Source of the DNA: Yanghanlia sp047501535
GTDB taxonomy: Bacteria; Pseudomonadota; Gammaproteobacteria; Burkholderiales; Burkholderiaceae_B
Direction: 5' to 3'
Assembly (NCBI RefSeq): GCF_047501535.1
Contig: NZ_JAZDRJ010000010.1
Coordinates: 62,001 to 126,000 of the forward strand
Length of the DNA: 64,000 nucleotides
The notes under the pieces were generated by a model that was given only the letters and a program-made list of their open reading frames with translations, had not been told where the DNA came from and ran no database searches. The position numbers were made by a program, and so were the translations under genes. This document shows, one piece after another, positions 45,543-54,560 of this stretch (the first letter of the stretch is position 1; every line of letters begins with the position of its first letter).

Positions 45543-46922
45543 CTAGTCGTGCTCGTTTTGCTCGCCTCGCGCTTCCTGGGCTTGCAGTTCTTCCGGTGTA
45601 AGCGCCCTCCCCGGCTCAAACACGGCAATGGATTCCACATGGCCGGTATGCGGAAACATATTCACCACACCAGCAGCCTGCAGAACATAACCGCCCTTGT
45701 GCTTCATGATGGCCGCATCACGGGCCAGCGTGGCCGGATTACAGGACACATACACAATGCGGGCCGGACGCTCGTCGTCTGCCAAGGCTGACAAGGCGCG
45801 CACCACCGCTTCCGCACCTTCCCGAGGAGGGTCAATGAGTATGCGGTCAAAATGGCCCAGCGCCCGCAACCACTCAACATCCACTTCAAACAGATTCAGT
45901 GTGGTAAAGCTGGTTTTTTCTTGTAAGCCATGCGCCTGGGCGCCTTCGAGTGCGCGCTTGGTCAGGGTGCTACTGCCTTCTATACCCACCACTTCGCGGG
46001 CATCCGTTGCCAACGGCAGGGTAAAGTTACCCAGGCCACAGAACAGATCCGCTACTCTGTCATTAGGCTGCACCTCCAATAAAGAAAGCGCCCGCGCGAC
46101 CAGGCTACGGTTAATGTGCGGGTTGACCTGGGTGAAGTCGGTCGGCCTGTATTGCATACGCAAGCCGAAGTCAGGCAAGGTATAAGCCAACAAGCCTTCA
46201 TCCGCAGGGTTAAGCAAATGCACGCTGTCCGGCCCCTTGGGCTGTAGCCACCACGACACATTCCAGCGTTCGGCAAAGGCGCGCAGAATGCTGAGATCTT
46301 GACCAGTGAGGGGCTCCATATGGCGCAACACCAGTGCAGTGCATTGGTCACCCACCGCCACCTCAATCTGTGGAATGCGGTTGGGTGTCGACATTGTTTC
46401 TACCATACGCCGCAAGGGCACTAGCATGTCGGACACATGCTGAGGCATGACATGGCATTCCGTCATGTCGGCAACGTAGCTGCTGTGACGCTCCCGAAAG
46501 CCCACCAGCACGCCGCCCTTGCGAGGCACCAACCGCACAGACAAGCGGGCCCGATAGCGGTAGCCCCAGGTGGGGCCGTGCATGGCAGGCAAGATGAGCG
46601 CCGGCTTCAGCTTGCCAATATGCCCGAACGCGTCTTCCAACACTCGCTGCTTGATCGCCACCTGAGCCTGGGCGTCAAGATGCTGCATGGCGCACCCACC
46701 GCAAACGCCGTAATGGGGGCAACGCGGTTCCACCCGTTGCGAGGACGCTCGCAATATACGCTGAGCCCGTGCTTTTTCGTATGAAGGCTTGCGCCGCACA
46801 ATGCTCGCTTCAACGCGCTCGCCGGGCAATGCCCCTTCCACGAAAACAACTTTGCCATCGCGATGAGCCACGCCGCGCGCTTCAAGATCTAGCGACTCGA
46901 TATCTAATACTTCTAAAGTCAT
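45543..46922 (-). CDS. rlmD: 23S rRNA (uracil(1939)-C5)-methyltransferase
   Basis: 459 residues. A TRAM RNA-binding domain (1-60) is followed by iron-sulfur cluster cysteines in PRCPHYGVCGGCAMQ, then the SAM domain DLFCGLGNFTLPLA, IDPPREG, and the nucleophile in VSCNPATLARD. Consistent with RlmD/RumA rather than TrmA. The C-terminal 20 residues are Glu/Gln-rich and variable. It begins at 46922 and has its own region upstream. Confidence 0.93.
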   Translation of the reverse strand: MTLEVLDIESLDLEARGVAHRDGKVVFVEGALPGERVEASIVRRKPSYEKARAQRILRASSQRVEPRCPHYGVCGGCAMQHLDAQAQVAIKQRVLEDAFGHIGKLKPALILPAMHGPTWGYRYRARLSVRLVPRKGGVLVGFRERHSSYVADMTECHVMPQHVSDMLVPLRRMVETMSTPNRIPQIEVAVGDQCTALVLRHMEPLTGQDLSILRAFAERWNVSWWLQPKGPDSVHLLNPADEGLLAYTLPDFGLRMQYRPTDFTQVNPHINRSLVARALSLLEVQPNDRVADLFCGLGNFTLPLATDAREVVGIEGSSTLTKRALEGAQAHGLQEKTSFTTLNLFEVDVEWLRALGHFDRILIDPPREGAEAVVRALSALADDERPARIVYVSCNPATLARDAAIMKHKGGYVLQAAGVVNMFPHTGHVESIAVFEPGRALTPEELQAQEARGEQNEHD

Positions 46923-47002
46923 GATGGGAAGAGAGATTCTGGTATGCAGTCGGGCATTTTACCTTGCTCTCGGCACCGATCTGGCTATCGAGCCTGGCCA
47001 TA

Positions 47003-47037
47003 GAAAAACCGGCCTTTCTGTAAAAGAAAAAGCCGGT
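47003..47037 (-). terminator. Intrinsic terminator of the Spy-like gene
   Basis: ACCGGC (47008-47013) pairs with GCCGGT (47032-47037), with further TTTC/GAAA pairing inside. On the minus strand it is followed by TTTTT. It lies between the Spy-like gene and rlmD. Confidence 0.88.
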
Positions 47038-47090
47038 CGAAACTCACAAGCGGGGGTTGTGGAAAGGAGAAGCTCTACGCTGGCGGGAAA

Positions 47091-47753
47091 TCAGGACGCA
47101 GTTCTTCCTGCAGCACGCTCCGCACGGGCCGACTCACGTTGTTGTTTGCGCTCTTGGATCGCTTCAGCACGTTTTTGCGCTTTCTCAGCCCCATTCTTTA
47201 GGTGCTCAGCCACCCGGGCCTGCTGCCCCGCATCCAGAGCATTCCAGACGGCAATCCATTTTTCATCAATCTGACGGCGCTCTGCCTGCCACTTGGCACG
47301 TTGTTCGTCCGCCTGCTTCAGGGCTTGTGCGGGGTCGAAAGAATCTGCCTTGAAAAGATCATTACGCGCCTCGCGCGCTTCTTTCATGCGCTCCTTACGG
47401 TTTTCCCGAAGTTCCTTGGCGGCATTGCGCGCATCTTCAATTAGTTTCAGTTGGTCTTCATTCAGACCCATGCCATCAACAAAATCGCCGCTAACCACGC
47501 CATAGCCTGGCACGATCAGACCGGCGCGGTGCATCTGGCCATGACGATGGCCATGCATACCTTTTCCGCCATGCCCAAACCCGTGCATCTGATGGCAAGC
47601 GGCGTGGCCATGATGGTGCTGATGAAAGCCGTGATGATGACCGCCACGATCATGAGAGCGGGAAGGCGTGTCGGCAAACACGGCCCCGGACATGGCCAGG
47701 GCAGCGCCAAGAACAGCCAACTTGATGCCTTGAGAAGTGTGTGTTTTGTTCAT
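47091..47753 (-). CDS. His-rich Spy/CpxP-like periplasmic protein
   Basis: 220 residues from the ATG preceded by AAGGAC. The signal peptide ends near GAVFADTPS. A histidine-rich segment (about residues 33-80, 16 His plus Met and one Cys) comes before a helical Spy-like part with GLNEDQLKLIEDARNAAKELRE and long charged helices to the C-terminus. Spy/CpxP proteins chaperone or sense misfolded envelope proteins. The His-rich part suggests binding of copper, zinc or nickel, which is inference. No Cpx or Cus genes are adjacent. Confidence 0.8.
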   Translation of the reverse strand: MNKTHTSQGIKLAVLGAALAMSGAVFADTPSRSHDRGGHHHGFHQHHHGHAACHQMHGFGHGGKGMHGHRHGQMHRAGLIVPGYGVVSGDFVDGMGLNEDQLKLIEDARNAAKELRENRKERMKEAREARNDLFKADSFDPAQALKQADEQRAKWQAERRQIDEKWIAVWNALDAGQQARVAEHLKNGAEKAQKRAEAIQERKQQRESARAERAAGRTAS

Positions 47754-47868
47754 GACAGGTCCTTTGTTGCTTACGATGTTTGGAACCTGCATTGTGCAGC
47801 TTGGCCGGTTACCTTGATGTTTCGCGTCAGCCCGCGTTCTTTTCAGATGGTTTCACACGCAGTTGGCT

Positions 47869-48645
47869 TTACGCTTGCCAAAGCTCAAGGTACTCGCGCC
47901 ATTGTTCGCCCTCAATCTGCTGAAGCGAGTTGCGCACCAGCTCGATTTCCGCCTCATAGGCCTGGGCATCCAGTTCGCCGCGCATCAACCTGAAGCGGCA
48001 GTACACCAACCAGGTATTGACGACATCGGTTTCACAATAGGCCCGCACTTCAGCACGCTGCCCTTGCGACCAGGCTTTCCAAACCTGGCTGCCGTCCATA
48101 CCCATTTTCCCGGGAAACCCGCACAGCTTGGCGAGATCGTCCAGCGGCGCGTTGGCTCGCCCGTTGTACTTGGCCAGGAGATCCATGAGGTCGATATGCC
48201 GTTGATGGTATCGGCCAATGTAATTATTGAACTTGAAATCGCGGTCGTCTTCACCGAGATCCCAATAGCGGGCTGCCTGCACGCCGTGAATCAGGCAGCG
48301 GTAATGCAGAACAGGAAGATCGAAGCCCGACCCGTTCCAACTGATCAAGCGCGGTGTGTAACGCTCGATCGTCTTGAAAAAACCATTGAGCAAGACGGGT
48401 TCGGGGTCGTCTTCCTTGCCTAGCGACCGGACACGGAAACCGTTGTCGTCCCGAAACACACAGCCAATCGCCACCACTTTGTGGAGGTGCAGCGGCAAAA
48501 AATCATTGCCATGCGATTCGCGCCGCGCGGCAAGAGCGAGCTCGATGACCGCATCGTCTTCCAGCCCCTGCCACTCCGGATTCAGCGTGCGTAGGGCCAC
48601 CGCATCCGGAATGGTTTCGAGATCGAAGACTAGGCAGGGAATCAT
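47869..48645 (-). CDS. Predicted 3'-5' exonuclease, PolB-like (DEDDy, PF10108)
   Basis: 258 residues of the RNase H-type exonuclease fold: FDLETIP (D8, E10), LISWNGSGFDLPVL, the HIDLMDLLA segment and YCETDVVNTWLVYCRF with the final acidic residue. Such proteins resemble the proofreading domain of B-family polymerases, yet no polymerase domain is present. Role unproved. Its start overlaps the nlpD stop by 4 nt, the position where rpoS often sits. Confidence 0.85.
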   Translation of the reverse strand: MIPCLVFDLETIPDAVALRTLNPEWQGLEDDAVIELALAARRESHGNDFLPLHLHKVVAIGCVFRDDNGFRVRSLGKEDDPEPVLLNGFFKTIERYTPRLISWNGSGFDLPVLHYRCLIHGVQAARYWDLGEDDRDFKFNNYIGRYHQRHIDLMDLLAKYNGRANAPLDDLAKLCGFPGKMGMDGSQVWKAWSQGQRAEVRAYCETDVVNTWLVYCRFRLMRGELDAQAYEAEIELVRNSLQQIEGEQWREYLELWQA

Positions 48646-49439
48646 CGTGCCGGCAGATAGGAAAGCGGGTTCACAGCCGTGCCACTGCGACGAATCTCAA
48701 AGTGCAGGCGTGGCGAGGTGGTGTCGGTCTGCCCTAGCAGAGCAATACGACTGCCCTTCTTCACGGTTTGGCCTGCTTTCACCAAACGCTCTTGGTTGTG
48801 AGCATAGGCGGTGATAAAACCGTTGGAATGTTCCAGCAGCACTAGATTACCCAAGCCACGTATGCCGTCACCGGAGTACAGAACCTTGCCATCAGCCGCC
48901 GCGACAACGGGATCGCCAACCTTGCCTTCAATATCTATGCCCTTGGTGTTGCTATTGAAGCCTTGAATAATCTTGCCCGACGCCGGCCACCCCCAACTAA
49001 TGACGTTGGCATCGGCGGCTCTTGCCGCACTGGTTGCAGGCGCCGGCGTTGTGGGCTTGACTGTAGATGTCGCAGACGGCGCCGACGCCACCGCTGCGGG
49101 CTGCTGTGGCATTGACGTTGCACCATCCAAGCGCAACACCTGCCCGATTCGCAACTGCGTGGGGTCGCTGATATTGTTCAGACGCGCCAAAGTGGGGACG
49201 TCCGTGCCATGCATCTGAGCAATTTTATAAAGCGTATCGCCCGCACGCACCGTATACGTGCCGGTGGCCGCATAGCGCGGCTGACTCTTTGATGACATGT
49301 CGGTGACAGGCGCCCGCGTGCCGCTCGTGCCGCAACCGGCGAGCAGCGTCAATACGCTCAAGGCCAGCAAAGCATGTCGTGAGCCGCTAACCAGCGAACG
49401 GACTCTGGAATAGGCAGGGTGCAGATACCCTCCGTGCAT
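48642..49439 (-). CDS. nlpD: NlpD-type murein hydrolase activator lipoprotein
   Basis: 265 residues: signal peptide with lipobox LAGC (cysteine near 36), LysM domain (TYTVRAGDTLYKIAQMHGTDVPTLARLN), an Ala/Pro/Ser linker, then a LytM domain. The LytM zinc ligands are lost (KGIDIEG lacks the His; RLHFEIR replaces HxH), so it is expected to activate an amidase such as AmiC rather than cut murein itself. Follows pcm closely. Confidence 0.92.
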   Translation of the reverse strand: MHGGYLHPAYSRVRSLVSGSRHALLALSVLTLLAGCGTSGTRAPVTDMSSKSQPRYAATGTYTVRAGDTLYKIAQMHGTDVPTLARLNNISDPTQLRIGQVLRLDGATSMPQQPAAVASAPSATSTVKPTTPAPATSAARAADANVISWGWPASGKIIQGFNSNTKGIDIEGKVGDPVVAAADGKVLYSGDGIRGLGNLVLLEHSNGFITAYAHNQERLVKAGQTVKKGSRIALLGQTDTTSPRLHFEIRRSGTAVNPLSYLPAR

Positions 49440-49451
49440 AAGATTCTCCTG

Positions 49452-50321
49452 TCAATACTGTGTGCCCGGACGCAGGGGCACGAAGCGTACTGCATCAAGC
49501 TCCTGGCGCTTCCAGGATGCGACGCCCGTGCGCTCAATCAAAATGAGTCGCTGCTCAACACCGCCCTCAGGGGCGATTAGGCGCCCGCCTGGCGCCAGTT
49601 GCTCAAGCAACGCCTGAGGAATTTTAAGCCCTGCTGCTGCAATGGTAATCGCATCGAACGGTGCGCTGCCAGGCAGACCCGCCATGCCATCGCCAAAAAC
49701 GACTCGCACACGCCCCGGAACCCGCAGCTTCTGCAGATTATGCCGGGCCATTTCGTAGAGCCCATGAATTCGTTCTATGGTGTGTACTTCGCGTGCCACG
49801 TGGGCCAGCACCGCAGCTTGATACCCACAACCGGCACCCACTTCCAGCACTTTATCAAGTTCGCGGCCCTCGGCCAGCACAGAAATCATGCGCGCCACCA
49901 CCCAGGGCTGGGAAATAGTCTGCTCGTAGCCGATGGGCAGCGCGGCGTCGTCATAAGCGCGGCTGGCCAAGCCTTCATCGACGAATAAATGACGCGATAC
50001 GGCGCGCATAGCGGCCAACACGCGTTCGTCGTTTATGCCCTGTTCGCGCAAGCGGCTGACCATGCGTTCACGCGAACGCTGAGAACTCAGACCGAGGTTA
50101 TCTGCGGTACCGGCCGCCATACTCGAGCTTGCCGCCGCGCCTGGTGCGCTACCGATGGAAAAGGGTTTGACCGCAAACGGCGGGGCCGCCTTGGCTTTTG
50201 GCCCGGCGCCCAGAATGCGTGTATTGCTGTTAGCCGGAGACGGCCCACCACCCAGACTGGAGCGCCCGAACCGGTTGATGGTCCCGGAAGCAAACGGCGA
50301 AGGGTTCAGCGGTTTACGCAT
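49452..50321 (-). CDS. pcm: Protein-L-isoaspartate O-methyltransferase with N-terminal extension
   Basis: Repairs isoaspartyl damage in aged proteins using SAM. 289 residues versus about 210 in E. coli. The conserved enzyme begins near residue 80 (RSRERMVSRLREQGI), with EVGAGCGYQAAVLA for SAM binding and the IGYEQTISQP substrate loop. The first about 75 residues are Gly/Pro/Ala/Ser-rich and probably disordered. The ATG overlaps the surE end by 16 nt; a later start is not excluded. Confidence 0.9.
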   Translation of the reverse strand: MRKPLNPSPFASGTINRFGRSSLGGGPSPANSNTRILGAGPKAKAAPPFAVKPFSIGSAPGAAASSSMAAGTADNLGLSSQRSRERMVSRLREQGINDERVLAAMRAVSRHLFVDEGLASRAYDDAALPIGYEQTISQPWVVARMISVLAEGRELDKVLEVGAGCGYQAAVLAHVAREVHTIERIHGLYEMARHNLQKLRVPGRVRVVFGDGMAGLPGSAPFDAITIAAAGLKIPQALLEQLAPGGRLIAPEGGVEQRLILIERTGVASWKRQELDAVRFVPLRPGTQY

Positions 50322-51064
50322 ATCGGATCAGCCCAATCCCCTAGCTGTGGCAATTGATCGTAGTGAGTGAGGTCTAGCCTTAACGGCGTGATGGAAGCCA
50401 TGCCCTGCTCGGTTGCGCCAAAGTCGGTGTCATCAGCGAAGTCGGAAGCGCTGCCCGCCGGACCGATCCAGTATACAGGCTCGCCATAGGGCGTGCTGCT
50501 GCGCACCACCGGCTCGGATGGATGCCGCTTGCCCAGCCGGGTCACCCGGAGACCTTGCAGCGCGTCAAGGGGAACGGAAGGAACGTTGACGTTCAACAGC
50601 ATGGCCGGCCCCAGAGGCTGGGCCATATGCCGCTCGACGACCCGTCGCGCAACATGAGCAGCGGTATCCAGGTGATGCCAGCCCCTTTTAACCAGAGAAA
50701 ACGCAATGGAGGGAATACCGAAAAGAAACCCTTCGGTAGCGGCTGCAACGGTGCCGGAATAAAGGGTGTCATCCCCCATATTCGCCCCGTTGTTAATCCC
50801 CGACACCACGATGTCTGGACGGAAATCCAGCAAGCCGGTCAGCGCAATATGCACGCAGTCGGAAGGCGTGCCATTTACATAATAAAACCCATTGGCCGCC
50901 TGCCGTACCGATAGCGGCCGGTTTAGCGTAAGTGAATTCGATGCCCCGCTGCAATTGGTTTCCGGCGCCACTACGGTGAGTTCGCCCAGGCCTTTCAAGG
51001 CATCAACCAGGGCTTCAATCCCGGGGGCGCTGTAACCGTCGTCGTTGCTCACCAGTATGCGCAT
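50306..51064 (-). CDS. surE: 5'/3'-nucleotidase SurE
   Basis: Metal-dependent survival-protein nucleotidase acting on nucleoside monophosphates and short polyphosphate. 252 residues: D8/D9 in MRILVSNDDGYSAPG, the SGASNSLTLNRPLS and SGINNGANMGDDTLYSGTVAAA motifs are intact. First gene of surE-pcm-nlpD-exonuclease, all tightly overlapping. Confidence 0.95.
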   Translation of the reverse strand: MRILVSNDDGYSAPGIEALVDALKGLGELTVVAPETNCSGASNSLTLNRPLSVRQAANGFYYVNGTPSDCVHIALTGLLDFRPDIVVSGINNGANMGDDTLYSGTVAAATEGFLFGIPSIAFSLVKRGWHHLDTAAHVARRVVERHMAQPLGPAMLLNVNVPSVPLDALQGLRVTRLGKRHPSEPVVRSSTPYGEPVYWIGPAGSASDFADDTDFGATEQGMASITPLRLDLTHYDQLPQLGDWADPICVNR

Positions 51065-51174
51065 TCAACCCTCAGAAACATTCCAACAGAAAGTAGCTGA
51101 TTGTACCCGTTCATTTTGGCTATCGCCGTCGCAGCCGGTAGAATCGTGCCTCAATGAACTGGAGACCATGAACC

Positions 51175-51861
51175 ATGGATGTTGTCTTGCCCGCCGTCGT
51201 TTCTCTCGGCCTTATTCTCTTGTCCTACCTGCTGGGCTCCATACCGTTTGCCGTGGTTATCAGCCGCTTGATGGGCCTGCAGGACCCTCGCAGCTTTGGC
51301 TCCGGCAACCCGGGAGCTACTAACGTGCTGCGCACGGGTAACAAGAAAGCCGCTGTGCTGACGCTGTTTGGCGACGCTTTCAAAGGGTGGCTGGCCGTTG
51401 TGTTGGCCGCCTATATCAGCCAACGCTTGGGGTTATCTGTTGCTGTGGTGGCGGCATGCGCGGTAGCGGCCTTTATAGGCCATGTGTATTCGTTATTCCT
51501 GAAATTCAAGGGTGGCAAAGGCGTAGCCACAGCACTGGGTGTGTTGCTGGCGCTTGAACCTTGGCTGGCTTTCGTAGTGGCGGGCTCATGGCTGGTCATT
51601 GCTTTTGCCAGCCGCTATTCTTCGCTTGCATCGGTAATGGCAGCCGCGCTGGCTCCCATTTACTACATCATGGGCGGCAAGGTCATCTGGCCTTTGCACA
51701 TATCGTACGCGGCCGCCATTTTGCTGATTTCCGTCCTCGTGCTTTACCGCCACAAACAGAATATTGCGCGTTTGCTGCAAGGCAAAGAAAGCCGCATTGG
51801 CGGCGGCAAATCACAGGTTCCGCCTCCGCCGCCGGCTGGCCGCAAGAAAGGGCGCCGCTAG
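51175..51861 (+). CDS. plsY: Glycerol-3-phosphate acyltransferase PlsY
   Basis: Acylates glycerol 3-phosphate from acyl-phosphate in phospholipid synthesis, inner membrane. 228 residues with five hydrophobic segments; GSIPFAVVISRL, GSGNPGATNVLR and KGGKGVATALGV are the three conserved cytosolic motifs. The C-terminus has a PPPPPAGRKKGRR tail. Convergent with tsaD. Confidence 0.95.
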   Translation: MDVVLPAVVSLGLILLSYLLGSIPFAVVISRLMGLQDPRSFGSGNPGATNVLRTGNKKAAVLTLFGDAFKGWLAVVLAAYISQRLGLSVAVVAACAVAAFIGHVYSLFLKFKGGKGVATALGVLLALEPWLAFVVAGSWLVIAFASRYSSLASVMAAALAPIYYIMGGKVIWPLHISYAAAILLISVLVLYRHKQNIARLLQGKESRIGGGKSQVPPPPPAGRKKGRR

Positions 51862-51881
51862 GCTGGTGTCGCTTACCTCAC

Positions 51882-51924
51882 AGGCGTCGTGTTAGAGGCA
51901 CCGCACAGGTGCCTCGCAACGCCT
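51882..51924. terminator. Nested hairpin between convergent plsY and tsaD, no T run
   Basis: AGGCGT/ACGCCT (51882-51887 with 51919-51924) encloses GAGGCACC/GGTGCCTC (51895-51902 with 51908-51915). It overlaps the tsaD stop codon and lacks a T run on either strand. Confidence 0.5.
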
Positions 51925-52981
51925 ACTGTTTGCTGCATTCGCTCTGGATGCAGACATCTTCGAGGTTCCACCGCGGACGGATCGTAAAGGCATGACTGTC
52001 GTCGGATAAATCCACCAGCCCCGCCTTCACTCTCTGTGCGGCGGCAAAGGCAATCATGGCGCCATTATCAGTACAGAATTCCAATGGTGGAAAAAACACT
52101 TCCCCACCCTTGCGACGCATGGCTTCAGTCAGGTGCTGACGCAAGTGCCGGTTAGCGCCCACCCCGCCAGCCACCACCAGCCGTTTGACGCCTGCCTGCG
52201 ACACCGCCTTTAGCGATTTAGCTGCCAAGACATCGACGATGGCAGATTCAGTCGCGGCGGCCAGATCGGCCAAATGCGTGTCGGACAGTGCACCGTGCTC
52301 CCTTTCAAGCGCACGCACGCGTGTCAACACAGCGGTTTTAAGGCCGCTGAAGCTAAAGTCGAGATCGCCGCTGTGCAGCATGGGGCGCGGTAATTCATGC
52401 AATGCCGCGTTCCCCTGTTCGGCCAAACGCGACAACGCCGGCCCGCCTGGGTAGCCAAGCCCCATCAGTTTGGCGCTTTTATCGAAGGCTTCGCCCGCTG
52501 CATCATCCAAGGTTTCGCCCAATAAGCTGTATCGACCTACCCCGTCGACCTGCATCAGCTGCGTATGCCCGCCTGACACCAGCAAGGCCACAAAAGGGAA
52601 CTCAGGACGCGGCTGAGCCAGTAAAGGAGACAGTAAGTGGCCTTCCAGGTGATGCACGGGAATCGCCGGCCGCTGCAATGACCAGGCGATGGCCTGAGCC
52701 ACACTGGCGCCCACGAGCAAGGCGCCTGCCAGCCCCGGGCCTGCGGTATAAGCCACCGCCCCGATGTCTTCCAGACGGACTCCTGCCTGCCTCAATACCT
52801 GACGAGTCAGGGGAATGACACGGCGGATATGGTCACGCGATGCCAGCTCGGGAACAACGCCACCGTACTCACGGTGCATGTCAATCTGACTGTGCAAAGC
52901 ATGGGCAAGCAAACCACGCTCCGTGCAAACCAGGGCAACACCGGTTTCATCGCAGGAGCTTTCAAAGCCAAGAATAATCAT
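51923..52981 (-). CDS. tsaD: tRNA threonylcarbamoyltransferase subunit TsaD
   Basis: Transfers threonylcarbamoyl to A37 of ANN-decoding tRNAs, with TsaB, TsaE and TsaC. 352 residues: N-terminal GFESSCDETGVA, metal ligands H111 and H115 in HHLEGH, GVGANRHLRQ and CTDNGAMIA. Stand-alone gene, its partners are elsewhere. Confidence 0.96.
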   Translation of the reverse strand: MIILGFESSCDETGVALVCTERGLLAHALHSQIDMHREYGGVVPELASRDHIRRVIPLTRQVLRQAGVRLEDIGAVAYTAGPGLAGALLVGASVAQAIAWSLQRPAIPVHHLEGHLLSPLLAQPRPEFPFVALLVSGGHTQLMQVDGVGRYSLLGETLDDAAGEAFDKSAKLMGLGYPGGPALSRLAEQGNAALHELPRPMLHSGDLDFSFSGLKTAVLTRVRALEREHGALSDTHLADLAAATESAIVDVLAAKSLKAVSQAGVKRLVVAGGVGANRHLRQHLTEAMRRKGGEVFFPPLEFCTDNGAMIAFAAAQRVKAGLVDLSDDSHAFTIRPRWNLEDVCIQSECSKQ

Positions 52982-53184
52982 GATTTAGTGTCGACAGGCC
53001 AGCGCCCTGCCTGATTGATTGCGCGTTTACACGCTGCTGTCAAGCGAATCCGCAACGCAGCATGGCGAGCGCAGGCGCCGTAGGTCAATGTGCGATTCAG
53101 TTCAACAGAACCCTGAGGAAAGCCGTAGAATTCAGTCTGCATTTTACCGCCTACCTTCTGATTCGCTATCCGGAGTCTCTTTTC

Positions 53185-54477
53185 ATGCTCGAACGACTAT
53201 TCAGGCTGCGTGAGCACGGTACCGATGCCCGCACCGAAGTGCTGGCCGGTGTCACCACCTTCCTGACCATGGCCTACATTATTTTCGTCAACCCCGAGAT
53301 TCTGTCGAGCACCGGCATGGACAGAGATGCCGTATTCGTAGCGACTTGCCTGGCGGCCGCCTTGGGTTCGCTGATTATGGCTTTTGTGGCCAACTGGCCG
53401 GTCGGCATGGCCCCGGGTATGGGTCTCAATGCTTTTTTCGCTTTCACCGTCGTAGGTGCCCTGGGCTACAGTTGGCAGCAAGCGCTGGGAGCCGTCTTTA
53501 TTTCCGGCGTCATCTTTCTCATCATCACGATTACAGGCATCAGGACCTGGCTGATTGCAGGCATTCCTTCTTCCCTGCGTTCGGCCATTGCTGCCGGTAT
53601 CGGGCTTTTTCTGGCCATTATCGCCCTGACCACATCCGGCATTGTAGTGGCCAACCCCGCTACCAAAATCGCGCTGGGCGACCTGACTCAACCCGCCCCA
53701 CTCTACACAATTTTAGGGTTCTTCATTATTGCCTCGCTCGACGCGCTACGCATTAAAGGAGCGATTCTGATCGGTATTCTGGTGGTCACTGTACTTTCCA
53801 TGATTCTGGGCCACAACACCTTCTCCGGGTTGTTGTCAGCGCCACCCAGCCTGGCGCCCACTTTTCTACAACTGGACATTGTTGGCGCACTGCACACCGG
53901 CTTTGTCCATGTCATTCTGGTGCTTGTACTGGTTGAGGTGTTCGATGCCACCGGCACAATGATAGGCGTAGCAAAACGTGCTGGCCTGATTTCCGATGGC
54001 CACCCCGGCCGCCTGAACCGCGCCTTGCTGGCCGACAGCACAGCCATTGTGACGGGTTCCATGTTGGGTACTAGCAGTACCACAGCCTATGCTGAAAGCG
54101 CCGCAGGCGTTCAGGCGGGTGGGCGCACCGGCCTGACAGCGCTTACTGTCGCACTATTATTCTTGCTCGCTTTGTTCTTTTCGCCGCTAGCAGGTTCAGT
54201 ACCCTCTTACGCTACCGCTCCTGCCCTGCTATACGTGGCCGGCCTGATGATGCGGGAAATTACTTACATCGATTGGGATGATGTGACGGAAGCCACCCCC
54301 GCGGCGCTTACCGCTCTTATGATGCCGTTTACCTATTCCATCGCTAATGGGCTGGCTTTCGGCTTTATCAGTTATGTCATGTTGAAGGTGGCCACCGGGC
54401 GCTGGCGCGATGCTCACCCTGCCAGTTACACGGTTGCGTTGTTATTTGCAATCAAGTTTTCTTTATTTCCAGACTGA
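53185..54477 (+). CDS. NCS2-family purine permease (AzgA/AdeP-like)
   Basis: 430 residues from the ATG with GGAG upstream; the longer open frame runs through the tsaD-facing gap. About 12-13 membrane helices; GVTTFLTMAYIIFVNP, NWPVGMAPGMGLNAFFAF, LVLVEVFDATGTMIGV and GTSSTTAYAESAAGV are the family signatures of adenine/hypoxanthine/guanine proton symporters. The exact purine is not deducible. The 203-bp gap before it shows no other gene. Confidence 0.93.
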   Translation: MLERLFRLREHGTDARTEVLAGVTTFLTMAYIIFVNPEILSSTGMDRDAVFVATCLAAALGSLIMAFVANWPVGMAPGMGLNAFFAFTVVGALGYSWQQALGAVFISGVIFLIITITGIRTWLIAGIPSSLRSAIAAGIGLFLAIIALTTSGIVVANPATKIALGDLTQPAPLYTILGFFIIASLDALRIKGAILIGILVVTVLSMILGHNTFSGLLSAPPSLAPTFLQLDIVGALHTGFVHVILVLVLVEVFDATGTMIGVAKRAGLISDGHPGRLNRALLADSTAIVTGSMLGTSSTTAYAESAAGVQAGGRTGLTALTVALLFLLALFFSPLAGSVPSYATAPALLYVAGLMMREITYIDWDDVTEATPAALTALMMPFTYSIANGLAFGFISYVMLKVATGRWRDAHPASYTVALLFAIKFSLFPD

Positions 54478-54523
54478 TTACACCGTCACCTTTTTGCAAT
54501 CGTTAGATACAATGTCGAAGCTT

Positions 54524-54551
54524 TTGCTTTTTTAGCTAAAAACACTATAAG
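54524..54551 (+). promoter_or_regulatory. Predicted promoter of the GGDEF/EAL gene
   Basis: TTGCTT (54524-54529), 16 nt, then TATAAG (54546-54551), in an A/T-rich stretch. It ends only 9 nt before the GTG start, so the transcript would be leaderless or nearly so. No ribosome binding site is visible. Confidence 0.45.
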
Positions 54552-54560
54552 AATTTTATT

